Part shown: positions 1-7,200 of the stretch, piece after piece
Layout of the letters: every line of letters starts with the position of its first letter
Position numbering within the stretch: position 1 is the first letter of the stretch
Source of the DNA: Nanobdellota archaeon
Lineage (GTDB): Archaea; Nanobdellota; Nanobdellia; Pacearchaeales; GW2011-AR1
Assembly: GCA_020056045.1 (NCBI GenBank)
Contig: JAGVIM010000129.1
Span: forward strand, 1-14,202
Direction: 5' to 3'
Length of the DNA: 14,202 nt
Notes under the pieces: model-generated
Told to the model about the DNA's origin: nothing
Seen by the model: the letters and a program-made list of their open reading frames with translations, nothing else
Databases searched by the model: none
Program-made: the position numbers and the translations under genes

Positions 1-55
1 AGACAAAACCTCTTGTTATTTATGTCAGATAATTCAAAGTAGCTCAGGTTTCTTA

Positions 56-104
56 AATAAAAATATGGAGATTTATCTTGTCCATAGTCCAAAGATAAAT
101 TTCT
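56..104 (-). terminator. Stem-loop with T-rich tail, possible minus-strand terminator
   Basis: Positions 67-79 and 92-104 pair around a 12-nt loop. The inner 9 bp are perfect, and the outer 4 pairs include two G-U pairs when read on the plus strand (A-C mismatches on the minus strand). On the minus strand the stem is followed by ATATTTTTATTT (67 down to 56), which looks terminator-like. The G-U pairs argue instead for a plus-strand RNA structure, so the working strand is uncertain. Confidence 0.3.
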
Positions 105-160
105 AATTTCTTAGTTATTGTAAATAAATATTATAAATGTGTATAGTGAAAAGAAGAATC

Positions 161-208
161 GCTTAATGAATAGATTACATAACTGATATTTTATTGGGCT
201 ACTAATAA
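161..208 (-). repeat. Intergenic element, copy A (related to 3277-3333)
   Basis: Read on the minus strand, this stretch has, in order, TTATTAGTA (208-200), AGTTATGTAATC (184-173), TTCAT (170-166) and TAAGC (165-161). The same words occur in the same order on the plus strand at 3277-3333, with nearly the same spacing: 24 versus 26 nt, then 14 versus 14 nt, then a 7-nt gap. It could be a small RNA gene, a regulatory element or a decayed mobile element. It has no open frame of note. Confidence 0.45.
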
Positions 209-272
209 TTCTTCAGAAGAAATAATCTTCTACGAAGTCAGGTTATATTCAATTTGTAAGAATTGGATAGAC

Positions 273-303
273 AGAGAATTTTTCAAATTCTCTTTATTTT
301 TTC
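273..303 (+). terminator. Perfect 9-bp stem-loop followed by a T-tract
   Basis: AGAGAATTT (273-281) pairs with AAATTCTCT (285-293) around a 3-nt loop, followed by TTATTTTTTC. This is an intrinsic-terminator shape on the plus strand. It would end a transcript arriving from the left, either an upstream gene or a small RNA starting after the ATTATAAATG stretch near 130-139. It lies 74 nt before the next start codon. Confidence 0.5.
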
Positions 304-347
304 ATTGATAGCTTTAGAAAACAGTGCAATTACAATAATTCTAAAAA

Positions 348-356
348 CTTATAAAG
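348..356 (+). promoter_or_regulatory. TATA box of the GLUG-repeat gene
   Basis: CTTATAAAG, preceded by a purine run (AAAAA) that could serve as a BRE. Its centre is about 25 nt before the ATG at 377. That is the usual archaeal TATA-to-start-site distance, so the mRNA probably begins at or next to the start codon. No Shine-Dalgarno sequence is seen before this ATG. Confidence 0.6.
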
Positions 357-376
357 ATTAAAATCCTATTTCTTTT

Positions 377-1831
377 ATGAAAAAGATGGTGAAAGCTCAG
401 AGTACTATAATCTCTTCAGTTATTATTTTATTAATTATATTTGTATGTATTTTAATAGTTTGGAATGCAGTTCATTTTTTAGTTAGTGAAAAAAGTAATC
501 AAATAGGTATTGATCAATTTATAACAAAAATAAATATTTATTCTACCCCTGTTATAAATAATAATTGTGTTGATCTAAGTATAAAAAGAGATGCAGGTGG
601 GGGAAAGTTATCAGGAATAAACTTTATGTTTAAAAATGACTCTAATGATCAGGAAAATTATATTGAAAAAGAGGAATCAAAACTTCCAAAAGAACTTGAA
701 AGAAAAGATTTTCAATTTTGCTATCCTGTTAATCTAAACATATCTAATGTAACAAAAGTATCATTTTCTCCAATGTTTGGCAATGGTGGAACTGATTATT
801 ATGGAATTATTTCTGAAGAAAATCCTATTAAAGAAATTCTTAAAGATCCTATATCTATTTCTAACTGTGCTGCTCTTCAAAATATGCGGTTTAATTTAAC
901 TGCAAATTATGAATTAATTAATGATATTGATTGTTCTGATACTATTAATTGGAATAATGGGAAGGGATTTAGTCCTGTTGCAAACGGAACAATTCAACAA
1001 TCAATTTGTTCTGGAAATGGTTTCATTGGAAATTTTAATGGAAAAGGCCATAAGATTTATAATTTATACATTAATAATTATAGTGGAACCTGTCTGGGAT
1101 TATTTGGAGATTCAAGAGGCAATATATCTAATGTTGGTCTAATTAATGTTACTATTTTTGCCAATAGCAGTTTAAAATTAATGGCTGGAGGAGTTGTTGC
1201 TTCAAATTATGGAAATATAAAAAATTCCTATTCAATCTATAATATTCAGGGAAAAGCTTATGGAGGTTCTGCATTCTTAGGAGGATTAGTTGGAGACAAT
1301 CATGGAAATATAACAAATTCTTATTCAATTGGTAACCTTAGTGGAGGCACTTATAGTCCTTTCTTTTCTTCTTATATCGGAGGGCTTATTGGACTTGCTT
1401 GGCGTGGCTCCAATATTTCAAATTGTTATTCTGTTTCAAGTGTTAATTTATCAAATGGATCCTGGACTTATGCAGGAGGATTGGGGGGACTAGTTGGAAA
1501 AGCATATCACTATAATGAGGGATTAGATAAATTTATAGAAAACTCTTTTGCTGTCCCAAGCATAAATATGAATTATACACTTAATGTCGGAGGAATATTA
1601 GGTTTGTATACCGTATCTACCTGGATAATCAATAGTTATTGGAATAATAACTCTAATAATCCAGTATTCGGATGCTATTCCAAATATAATGGTGTTATGG
1701 AAAATATCAACTGCACTGCAATTCAAAATAACCCTTCATATTTTTATTCTAAAAATAATGAGCCAATGGCTAGATGGAATTTTGAAACTGATTGGCAAGA
1801 AAATCCTGGAAGCTATCCTACATTAAAATGA
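377..1831 (+). CDS. Membrane-anchored GLUG-repeat surface protein
   Basis: A 484-residue protein, probably anchored at the cell surface. The N-terminus has a charged start, then K-A-Q-S-T and a hydrophobic stretch to about residue 32, which is the form of an archaeal class III (pilin-like) signal; cleavage would fall before Gln. Residues 170-235 have the F-x-G-x-F-x-G-x-G-H-x-I-x-N-L pattern that often precedes GLUG repeats. From 239 to about 421 there are six units that begin with a G-[LVI]-x-G type core (near 239, 270, 301, 334, 369 and 404), several continuing as G-N-I-x-N-S-Y-S. Known GLUG proteins are extracellular and predicted to form beta-solenoids, often in adhesins. The Asn-rich sequence offers many N-glycosylation sequons. 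The ATG at 377 is chosen because of the TATA spacing. The stop overlaps the next start in ATGA, so the two genes are probably translated together. Adhesion is an inference. Confidence 0.8.
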   Translation: MKKMVKAQSTIISSVIILLIIFVCILIVWNAVHFLVSEKSNQIGIDQFITKINIYSTPVINNNCVDLSIKRDAGGGKLSGINFMFKNDSNDQENYIEKEESKLPKELERKDFQFCYPVNLNISNVTKVSFSPMFGNGGTDYYGIISEENPIKEILKDPISISNCAALQNMRFNLTANYELINDIDCSDTINWNNGKGFSPVANGTIQQSICSGNGFIGNFNGKGHKIYNLYINNYSGTCLGLFGDSRGNISNVGLINVTIFANSSLKLMAGGVVASNYGNIKNSYSIYNIQGKAYGGSAFLGGLVGDNHGNITNSYSIGNLSGGTYSPFFSSYIGGLIGLAWRGSNISNCYSVSSVNLSNGSWTYAGGLGGLVGKAYHYNEGLDKFIENSFAVPSINMNYTLNVGGILGLYTVSTWIINSYWNNNSNNPVFGCYSKYNGVMENINCTAIQNNPSYFYSKNNEPMARWNFETDWQENPGSYPTLK

Positions 1832-2517
1832 AAAAACCTTACATAAAAAAAATTTATGAAAAGAATGGAAATAATTTCTTTTATGTTGATGGAGCATGGA
1901 TAAGGGAAAATATTGATGAAGAATTTATTACCTATTCAGACCATTTAAAATTTAAATTTATACCTCCAAGAGAAGTATGGATTGAAGAGGAGTTTAGTAA
2001 AAAAGAATGGAAGTATTATGTTAAGTATTTTGTTGCAAAATTAAAATATTTAGGGGAGTGTTATGAATACTGGGAAGCAGTAAGGCTTGCTAATGTTGTT
2101 GAACAAAATGCAAGAAATAAAAATCCCACTGTTAAAAAATTAAAAAAACTTCCAAGATATGAACAGGTAAAAGCAATTCATAAAAAGTTACTCAAAAAAT
2201 ACAGCAATGATAAAGTTAAGGTTTGGATGGCTAATGGATTTTTAGTAAGAAGTTTATATTATCTTGATTATTGTGCAGGAGGACATGACAAAGTATATCA
2301 CTTTGTTCCTCGCGGAGAAATCTGGATTGATGATGCTATTAATCCTAAGGATTTTAAATGCACACTAATTCATGAAGCTCATGAAAGAAGACTCATGGCA
2401 AAAGGAATGACCTATGATAAAGCACATCACCGTTCAAGCAGACTTGAATTATCCTGCAGAAAACATCCTAGAAAAATAGACAGAGTTCTAAGAAGAGAAT
2501 TAAGAAAACAGAAATAA
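1828..2517 (+). CDS. Putative HEAHE metallopeptidase-like protein with an internal duplication
   Basis: A 229-residue, charged, probably cytoplasmic protein with no signal peptide. Residues 159-207 read F-V-P-x-G-E-I-W-I-D-D, then L-I-H-E-A-H-E-R (His182, Glu183, His185, Glu186), G-M-x-Y-x-x-A-H (His200) and Glu207. This looks like a small putative zinc-peptidase family seen in phage and environmental genomes; the link is from memory of the motif and the substrate is unknown. Residues 44-98 align with 159-213 without gaps (F-[IV]-P, E-[VI]-W-I, a shared Lys, Tyr, Ala, Glu and Arg), but the His/Glu ligands are replaced, so the N-terminal half appears to be a dead copy. An in-frame ATG at 1792 is rejected: the ATG at 1828 gives the ATGA overlap, and the family-like sequence starts after it. 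The overlap implies coupling to the GLUG protein. Confidence 0.7.
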   Translation: MKKPYIKKIYEKNGNNFFYVDGAWIRENIDEEFITYSDHLKFKFIPPREVWIEEEFSKKEWKYYVKYFVAKLKYLGECYEYWEAVRLANVVEQNARNKNPTVKKLKKLPRYEQVKAIHKKLLKKYSNDKVKVWMANGFLVRSLYYLDYCAGGHDKVYHFVPRGEIWIDDAINPKDFKCTLIHEAHERRLMAKGMTYDKAHHRSSRLELSCRKHPRKIDRVLRRELRKQK

Positions 2518-2713
2518 AATAAATAATATTAATAATTTACAACTTCAATTAGTAATATTAATTAAAAAGAAGTAAAAATATAGTGAGTTTGCTACAATGA
2601 TTAGCTTACTGCAAAAATACCCTTAATAAACAATTATTTATAATAGATATTTGTTACCCCTTTGTAGTTTATACAATAAAAAGATTTATAAATATGCAAA
2701 ATTTAAGAAAACA
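2518..2713. other. Non-coding gap before the Gly/Tyr-repeat gene
   Basis: This AT-rich gap of 196 nt ends in a TATA box (2685-2693). Around 2583-2612 a weak bulged stem-loop is possible: AGTGA with TTACT, and GCTA with TAGC. On the minus strand it contains TTGCAG-TA-AGCTAAT, which resembles TTGCAG-AC-AGCTAAT at 3250-3264, a possible further trace of the intergenic element. I see no gene. Confidence 0.4.
2685..2693 (+). promoter_or_regulatory. TATA box of the Gly/Tyr-repeat gene
   Basis: TTTATAAAT after an A/G-rich run, centred about 25 nt before the ATG at 2714. The distance fits a leaderless transcript and supports 2714 over the TTG at 2651, which lies upstream of the promoter. Confidence 0.6.
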
Positions 2714-3181
2714 ATGAAAAAAGCATTATTATTTGGCTTAGTACTGAGTATTTTATTAATTAATTCTATAGCAATTGCTTCTGCTGCATCTTCTATTTAT
2801 AATAATAGATATCTCGGAGATCCAAATGAACCATCAACCTCTTATTATTCTTATACTGGAAAATCATCTTCTGGATCTGGAGGAGCTAGTTCTTCAACTT
2901 ATACATCAAGCAGACCTATTACTTTATTCAAAGGACCTTATACTGAACATTATATTTATAAAAGTCAAAATGGAATTCAGATACCTAGTTCTTCTCTTTC
3001 AACATCTGGTTATTTTAATAATGGAGGAGGTTATGTACCTTATAGCTACTACGGAGGTTACGGAGGTTATGGAGGTTATGGTGGATACAGAGGTTATAGT
3101 GGATATGGTTATTATGGTAGTGGTTATGGTGGATATGGTTGGTTTGGTGGGTATTATGGTGGAAGTTTTGGATATTACTGA
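2714..3181 (+). CDS. Small secreted Gly/Tyr-repeat protein
   Basis: A 155-residue protein with a clear Sec signal peptide: M-K-K, a Leu/Ile-rich core, and A-S-A near residues 21-23. The middle is Ser/Gly/Tyr-rich (residues about 45-75). The last 50 residues are almost only Gly and Tyr, built from G-G-Y, R-G-Y, S-G-Y and G-Y-Y-G steps, with single Trp and Phe residues near the end. I do not recognise a family. The composition resembles disordered, adhesive or self-assembling Gly/Tyr-rich proteins (silk-like or phase-separating), which suggests a surface coat or matrix role only by analogy. A start at TTG 2651 is possible in frame but would put non-signal residues before the signal peptide and lies before the TATA box. 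It appears to be a single-gene unit with its own promoter. Confidence 0.7.
   Translation: MKKALLFGLVLSILLINSIAIASAASSIYNNRYLGDPNEPSTSYYSYTGKSSSGSGGASSSTYTSSRPITLFKGPYTEHYIYKSQNGIQIPSSSLSTSGYFNNGGGYVPYSYYGGYGGYGGYGGYRGYSGYGYYGSGYGGYGWFGGYYGGSFGYY
3053..3106 (+). repeat. Six tandem 9-nt units inside the Gly/Tyr gene
   Basis: Units GGAGGTTAC, GGAGGTTAT (twice), GGTGGATAC, AGAGGTTAT and AGTGGATAT follow each other in frame and encode G-G-Y four times, then R-G-Y and S-G-Y. Looser copies continue to about 3171. The array can expand or contract by slippage without breaking the frame. Confidence 0.8.
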
Positions 3182-3276
3182 TAAAGATAGCAATTAAAAA
3201 CTAATAATTGATTAGGTTTCTTCAAATTATTATTAAAAAAATTATCGCCTTGCAGACAGCTAATTTTTCCAATACT

Positions 3277-3333
3277 TTATTAGTATCTTCAATATCTATG
3301 AGAGTTATGTAATCAGTTCATAATCTATTAAGC
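3277..3333 (+). repeat. Intergenic element, copy B (related to 161-208, minus strand)
   Basis: This stretch contains TTATTAGTA (3277-3285), AGTTATGTAATC (3303-3314), TTCAT (3317-3321) and TAAGC (3329-3333), collinear with the minus strand of 208-161. The 12-nt core is identical. Sequence just upstream (GCTAATTTTTCC) also loosely resembles the matching flank of copy A. In this copy a terminator-like hairpin follows 46 nt later. Confidence 0.45.
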
Positions 3334-3378
3334 ATATCATCCATAGCTCAATTACCATTACACTAACAATGAATTTGG

Positions 3379-3418
3379 AAACTTTTCTTTAACGAAGTTT
3401 GAAAAGTTTTTATTTTTC
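3379..3418 (+). terminator. 9-bp stem-loop followed by a T-tract
   Basis: AAACTTTTC (3379-3387) pairs with GAAAAGTTT (3401-3409) around a 13-nt loop, then TTATTTTTC follows. The loop also holds AAGTTT (3395-3400), which can pair with AAACTT at 3379-3384 as an alternative fold. It would end the Gly/Tyr mRNA (stop at 3181) or a small RNA in the gap. Confidence 0.5.
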
Positions 3419-3453
3419 TTCTAAAATCCGGAGTAAATACAAATATTAACAAA

Positions 3454-3462
3454 GTTTAAAAC
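3454..3462 (+). promoter_or_regulatory. TATA-like box for the pilin-like/giant gene pair
   Basis: GTTTAAAAC is centred about 26 nt before the ATG at 3484. It is a weaker match than the other two TATA boxes, but the spacing again fits a leaderless transcript. Confidence 0.4.
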
Positions 3463-3483
3463 ATAATTATTCTTATTAAATAT

Positions 3484-4248
3484 ATGTTAAAAAGAGGGGG
3501 AAGTATAAAAGCGCAGGTTACTATTTTTATTGTAGTTGTTGTTTTGATAATTGCAATAGGAGGGGTTGCTCTTATTTTTAAAAATAATATAAATATTCCT
3601 GGAATATCAAACCCAAATACAATGTCTCCTGAAATTCAGAGCATTAATTCTATTATTAAAACATGTACAGAACAAAGAGTTATTGATGCAATAAGAATTG
3701 TTGGATTGCAGGGAGGTTATGTTAATCTTCCTAGTAATTATCTTAAAACAAATCTTTCGAGTGTTGCCTATGGATATTATAATGGAAAGAATACACTTGC
3801 TTCTAAATCAACAATTGAAAAAGAAATTTCTTTATATGTTCAATTTACAATGCCATTTTGCATTGAAAATGAATTTGAAAATTTTAATATAACAAAATCA
3901 AAAGCAACAGTGAACACTAAAATCAATGATGATTCTATTATTGTTTCTTCAAAAATGCCGATTTCTGCTACAAAAGAAGATAAAATATTTACATTAAATA
4001 ATAATTATGAATTTGAAGTACCTGTTAGACTTGGAAATATGATTAATGTTGCAAATGAAATTGTAAAAAAAGAAATTGAAGATCCAAAACATATTGATTT
4101 AACATATTTAGCTGGAATTGACTACTATGTGCTGACTTCTCCTGAAAAAGAGAATAATCTTATTTATATTCTAACTGATGATAAAATAAAACTCGATGAT
4201 ATTCCCTACAGCTTTATGTTTGCAAATAAAATTGGAGCAATCATATGA
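3484..4248 (+). CDS. Pilin-like class III signal membrane protein
   Basis: A 254-residue protein. The N-terminus (Lys/Arg/Gly-rich, then K-A-Q-V-T and a long Val/Ile stretch to about residue 32) is an archaeal class III signal like that of the GLUG protein. It is probably held in the membrane or processed by a prepilin peptidase before Gln. The rest (residues 45-254) would face outside. It has Cys at about 60 and 128 that could form a disulfide, and mixed alpha/beta sequence with no family I can name. Proteins of this form are common in DPANN genomes. The ATG at 3484 is supported by the TATA-like box and by the signal. Its TGA overlaps the start of the giant secreted protein (ATGA), so both are probably made together. 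It may be a membrane partner or anchor for the giant, which is inference. Confidence 0.7.
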   Translation: MLKRGGSIKAQVTIFIVVVVLIIAIGGVALIFKNNINIPGISNPNTMSPEIQSINSIIKTCTEQRVIDAIRIVGLQGGYVNLPSNYLKTNLSSVAYGYYNGKNTLASKSTIEKEISLYVQFTMPFCIENEFENFNITKSKATVNTKINDDSIIVSSKMPISATKEDKIFTLNNNYEFEVPVRLGNMINVANEIVKKEIEDPKHIDLTYLAGIDYYVLTSPEKENNLIYILTDDKIKLDDIPYSFMFANKIGAII

Positions 4249-7200
4249 AAACAAAAAAGATTCTTTTTATCTTAATTATTAATATATTTATTAGTATTCT
4301 ATTATGTAGTCTTATACTGGCAGATGTTAGTATTGAAGTACAAAAAAAGAATCCTGATGGAAGTCCAGTACTAATTAATGACCTTAGCTCACAAACAAAA
4401 GCAAATATTAATTCAATTATTGATTATGCAAAAACAAGCTATTCTCAAGGGCGGATAATTGTTGATGAAAACGAAGTAACAACTTTAAGTAACAATGGAA
4501 AAATTGTTCTTTCAATACCTAAGGGTATTAAATTGGAAAATAAAAATAGTGTTTTGACAGTTACTGGAAAAATTGTGCCTATAATTAATTATCCTGAAAG
4601 GCCTGATATAAAAACTATTCCTAAACTTTCAATAGGAGAACTTGAATTAAATAGTGAAAAAGAAATTTCTTTAAATTTTAAAGAAAATATTGAATCAGGT
4701 ATTCAAACTATTTCCTTTAACGGAGATAAAATAAATCTTCAGGATTCTGCAGTAATTAAATCAAATACATTTGAATTTGGATTAGGTGGATTTGGTGTTA
4801 ATGGAGATGTTAAAGAAGGAACCATTGTCATAGACTCAAAAAATAAGAAAATTAATTCAATTGATGTTAAGTTTAAAGAAGGAACTGATGGTACAATTAG
4901 AGTAGCTAAAGAAAGATCAGGCAACTTAAATACAAAAAATAATATCAATGAAGTTTTTTCTAAATTTAATGAATATAACAATCTAAAAGAAGCTTCTTTT
5001 AAATTAAATAAGGGAGAAACTGATTATGCGTCTTTAACTTCATCAAAAGGAGGATCATATTCTTTTAATTACAAAGGGAAATCATTTATATTCAAAGCTG
5101 AAAAAAATGGCCATATTGTTTTTAATCCTCTTGAAGGAAAAATTTCTGGAGAAAATAGTGAACTAGCATTTGAAGGTGGAAAAAATATTAATTCATTTAA
5201 AGGATTTAGCGGAGTTATTGATGAAAATGGAAATATAAAAAATATTGATTTAAAAGAAGGGGGGTGGTATTCTGATTCTACAAATAGAAAATACTCTTCT
5301 ACTAAAGGGGATTTAAAATTATTTTTTAATGGAGAAGCAATAAAAGGAATTGAGGGGAATGTAGTTTCTTTTGATAAAGATGAAAAAGTATATTTAAAGG
5401 GGTTTGTAAAAACAACAGGTTATCCTGAATATGAAGGAAAAAGTGATAATGCATATACTGAATTTAATCCAAAATTTAAAAAAGAAGATGGAACTATCCC
5501 TTTTTTTGATGTTAAAGAAGGAAATGCTGATTTAAACAATGGAAAACATAAAATAATTATAGAAAATGGAAAAGCAAAACTTGAATTAAACAAAGGACTT
5601 TTTAATGTTTATGATCAAAATCCAATTTCCTATGGATTTGCAATTTATAATAATGGAGAAAAGATTGAAGGATATTTAGATGAGGGTAAAAAAGAATATA
5701 ATCTTATTGTATATAATAAAAATGGGGAGAAAACCATTAGATCAATGGAGTCTTCTAAATGGAGTAATGAACTCGGCACTAAAAAACTTAATTCTCAAAA
5801 AGAAAAAGAAACAATATCAACTATTGGGGCCATAGATAAAAGAGTTATTGAATTAAAAAATGAACTTAATGGGAAAACTTCTAAAGAATTAGATAGCTTG
5901 GAACTCTATAAAATTTATCTTGAAAAACAATTAAGAGATATTTATGGAGAACCTAGGGATGAGGTTGTAGTAGAACTTAAAAAATATTTAGAAAATGAAA
6001 GAAATCTAGAATCTAAGGCAAATGCTCAGTTAATGCTAGGAGAAATGTTAAATCAAAAAATAATTGCAAGCACTCCTCCGAAAGAAATTGCATATCTTTT
6101 TCCAGAAGTATTTTCTTCAGGACCTGTTGCATCTGTTAGTTATAAAGAAGGTCTTTATTTTAGAACAGATAGAAATGGAAATATAATAGGTTATTCTCCT
6201 GATGGAACTAATTATGTTGGAACTGATTATGATCCTGCTAATTTTCCTTCTGGTAAAATAAGTTATGATAGTATTTCAGTTATTAATGAGCTTAAACAAA
6301 AAGGTTGGACTGTTGATTCTTTACTTCAAGATAGAATTGTTGATAAGGGACTTGCAAAAGACTCTTATGAATATAAACAAATAGAAACTTCTGCAAAAGA
6401 AACAAGAGATTTGCTTTCTGCTGCAAAAGAATATTTTCAAAAAAATAGTGATAGTAAAAGTGCTGGAATGGCTGATATTTATATTGCACAAAGCTATCAA
6501 AGCACAGATAGTTCTAGTACTTTAAATGAATTTGAAAGAATAATTAGAGAAAACACAGATAGTTCTATTAAATCAGAAGCAACAAGACTAATGGCTCTTT
6601 CTAATTTTGAAGTATCTCCTAGCAATAATGCTGGACTAGTGATGCAACAACTTAGACAAGCTATTTTACTTGATCCTAATAATAAACAAGCTCTTTATGA
6701 TTTAGATAAAATAAGTAGCTCATTTTTAGATTCAAGAATAAAAGCAGGTTATGCAGAACCTGAAAAAATAATTTCAGATGTTTTTGCAAAAATTGGAGAA
6801 GGTTCTACTAATCCATATGCTGAAAAATTAAAAGATGGAGTTTTTCATCCTGTAAGAGCAATTTATTCTCAAGCAACAGGAACAGAAGAATTAGTATCAA
6901 CTGTCAAGTCAAGACTTGATGAAAATGATCGTACTTTACTTGGTGCACAGGGCATAAGAGTTCTTACAAAAAACAGTTATGATGTTTCAAACTATCTAAC
7001 TTCTTCTGAAGAAAATAAATTTGAAACAATTTCTAGATTAAATGGACTTGATAGTGTAATTTCTACAGACAAAATAAAAGATTATATGACAAGATCTGGA
7101 TTTGATTTTAATGCTGAAGATATTAATTCACAATCAAAAAAACTTTTTGATTTAATTGCAAAAGAAGAAGGAGATAGTAAAGCAAATCTATATTTTAATA

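Larger units (their letters stand above)
1..376. other. Non-coding region upstream of the GLUG-repeat gene
   Basis: I see no supportable gene here. Two frames are open from the left edge and stop at about 32 and 106, so the last residues of an upstream plus-strand gene could be present, but neither tail is recognisable. The region holds a long stem-loop (67-104), an element also found in the gap at 3277-3333 (161-208 here, opposite strand), a nested hairpin around 211-237, a perfect stem-loop plus T-tract (273-303) and a TATA box (348-356). No tRNA cloverleaf or rRNA is apparent. Confidence 0.6.
3182..3483. other. Non-coding gap before the pilin-like and giant genes
   Basis: There is no open frame of note in these 302 nt. 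It carries the second copy of the intergenic element (3277-3333), a stem-loop plus T-tract (3379-3418) and a TATA-like box (3454-3462). A small RNA running from roughly 3255 to 3418 is possible. No tRNA fold is seen. Confidence 0.5.

Noticed and set aside
40..60. GTAGCTCAGGTTTC, which looks like a tRNA D-arm
   Set aside because: There is no acceptor stem before it and no T-arm or anticodon stem at the right distance.
141..190. Possible C/D box RNA (GTGAAAA as C box, CTGA as D box)
   Set aside because: The C box has two mismatches to RTGATGA, there is no terminal stem and there are no internal boxes.
1792..1827. Upstream in-frame ATG for the HEAHE protein
   Set aside because: It lies deep in the GLUG gene. 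The next ATG at 1828 forms the ATGA overlap seen at other gene junctions here.
2651..2713. TTG start extending the Gly/Tyr protein by 21 residues
   Set aside because: It lies before the TATA box, and it would place a charged stretch before the signal peptide.
3053..3106. CRISPR-like short repeats
   Set aside because: The units are 9 nt, contiguous and in frame, with no spacers.
2775..3197. Overlapping long frames in the Gly/Tyr gene, both strands
   Set aside because: These are by-products of the GGN-GGN-TAY repeat. They have repetitive Val/Met/Ile or Thr/Ile composition and no start signals.
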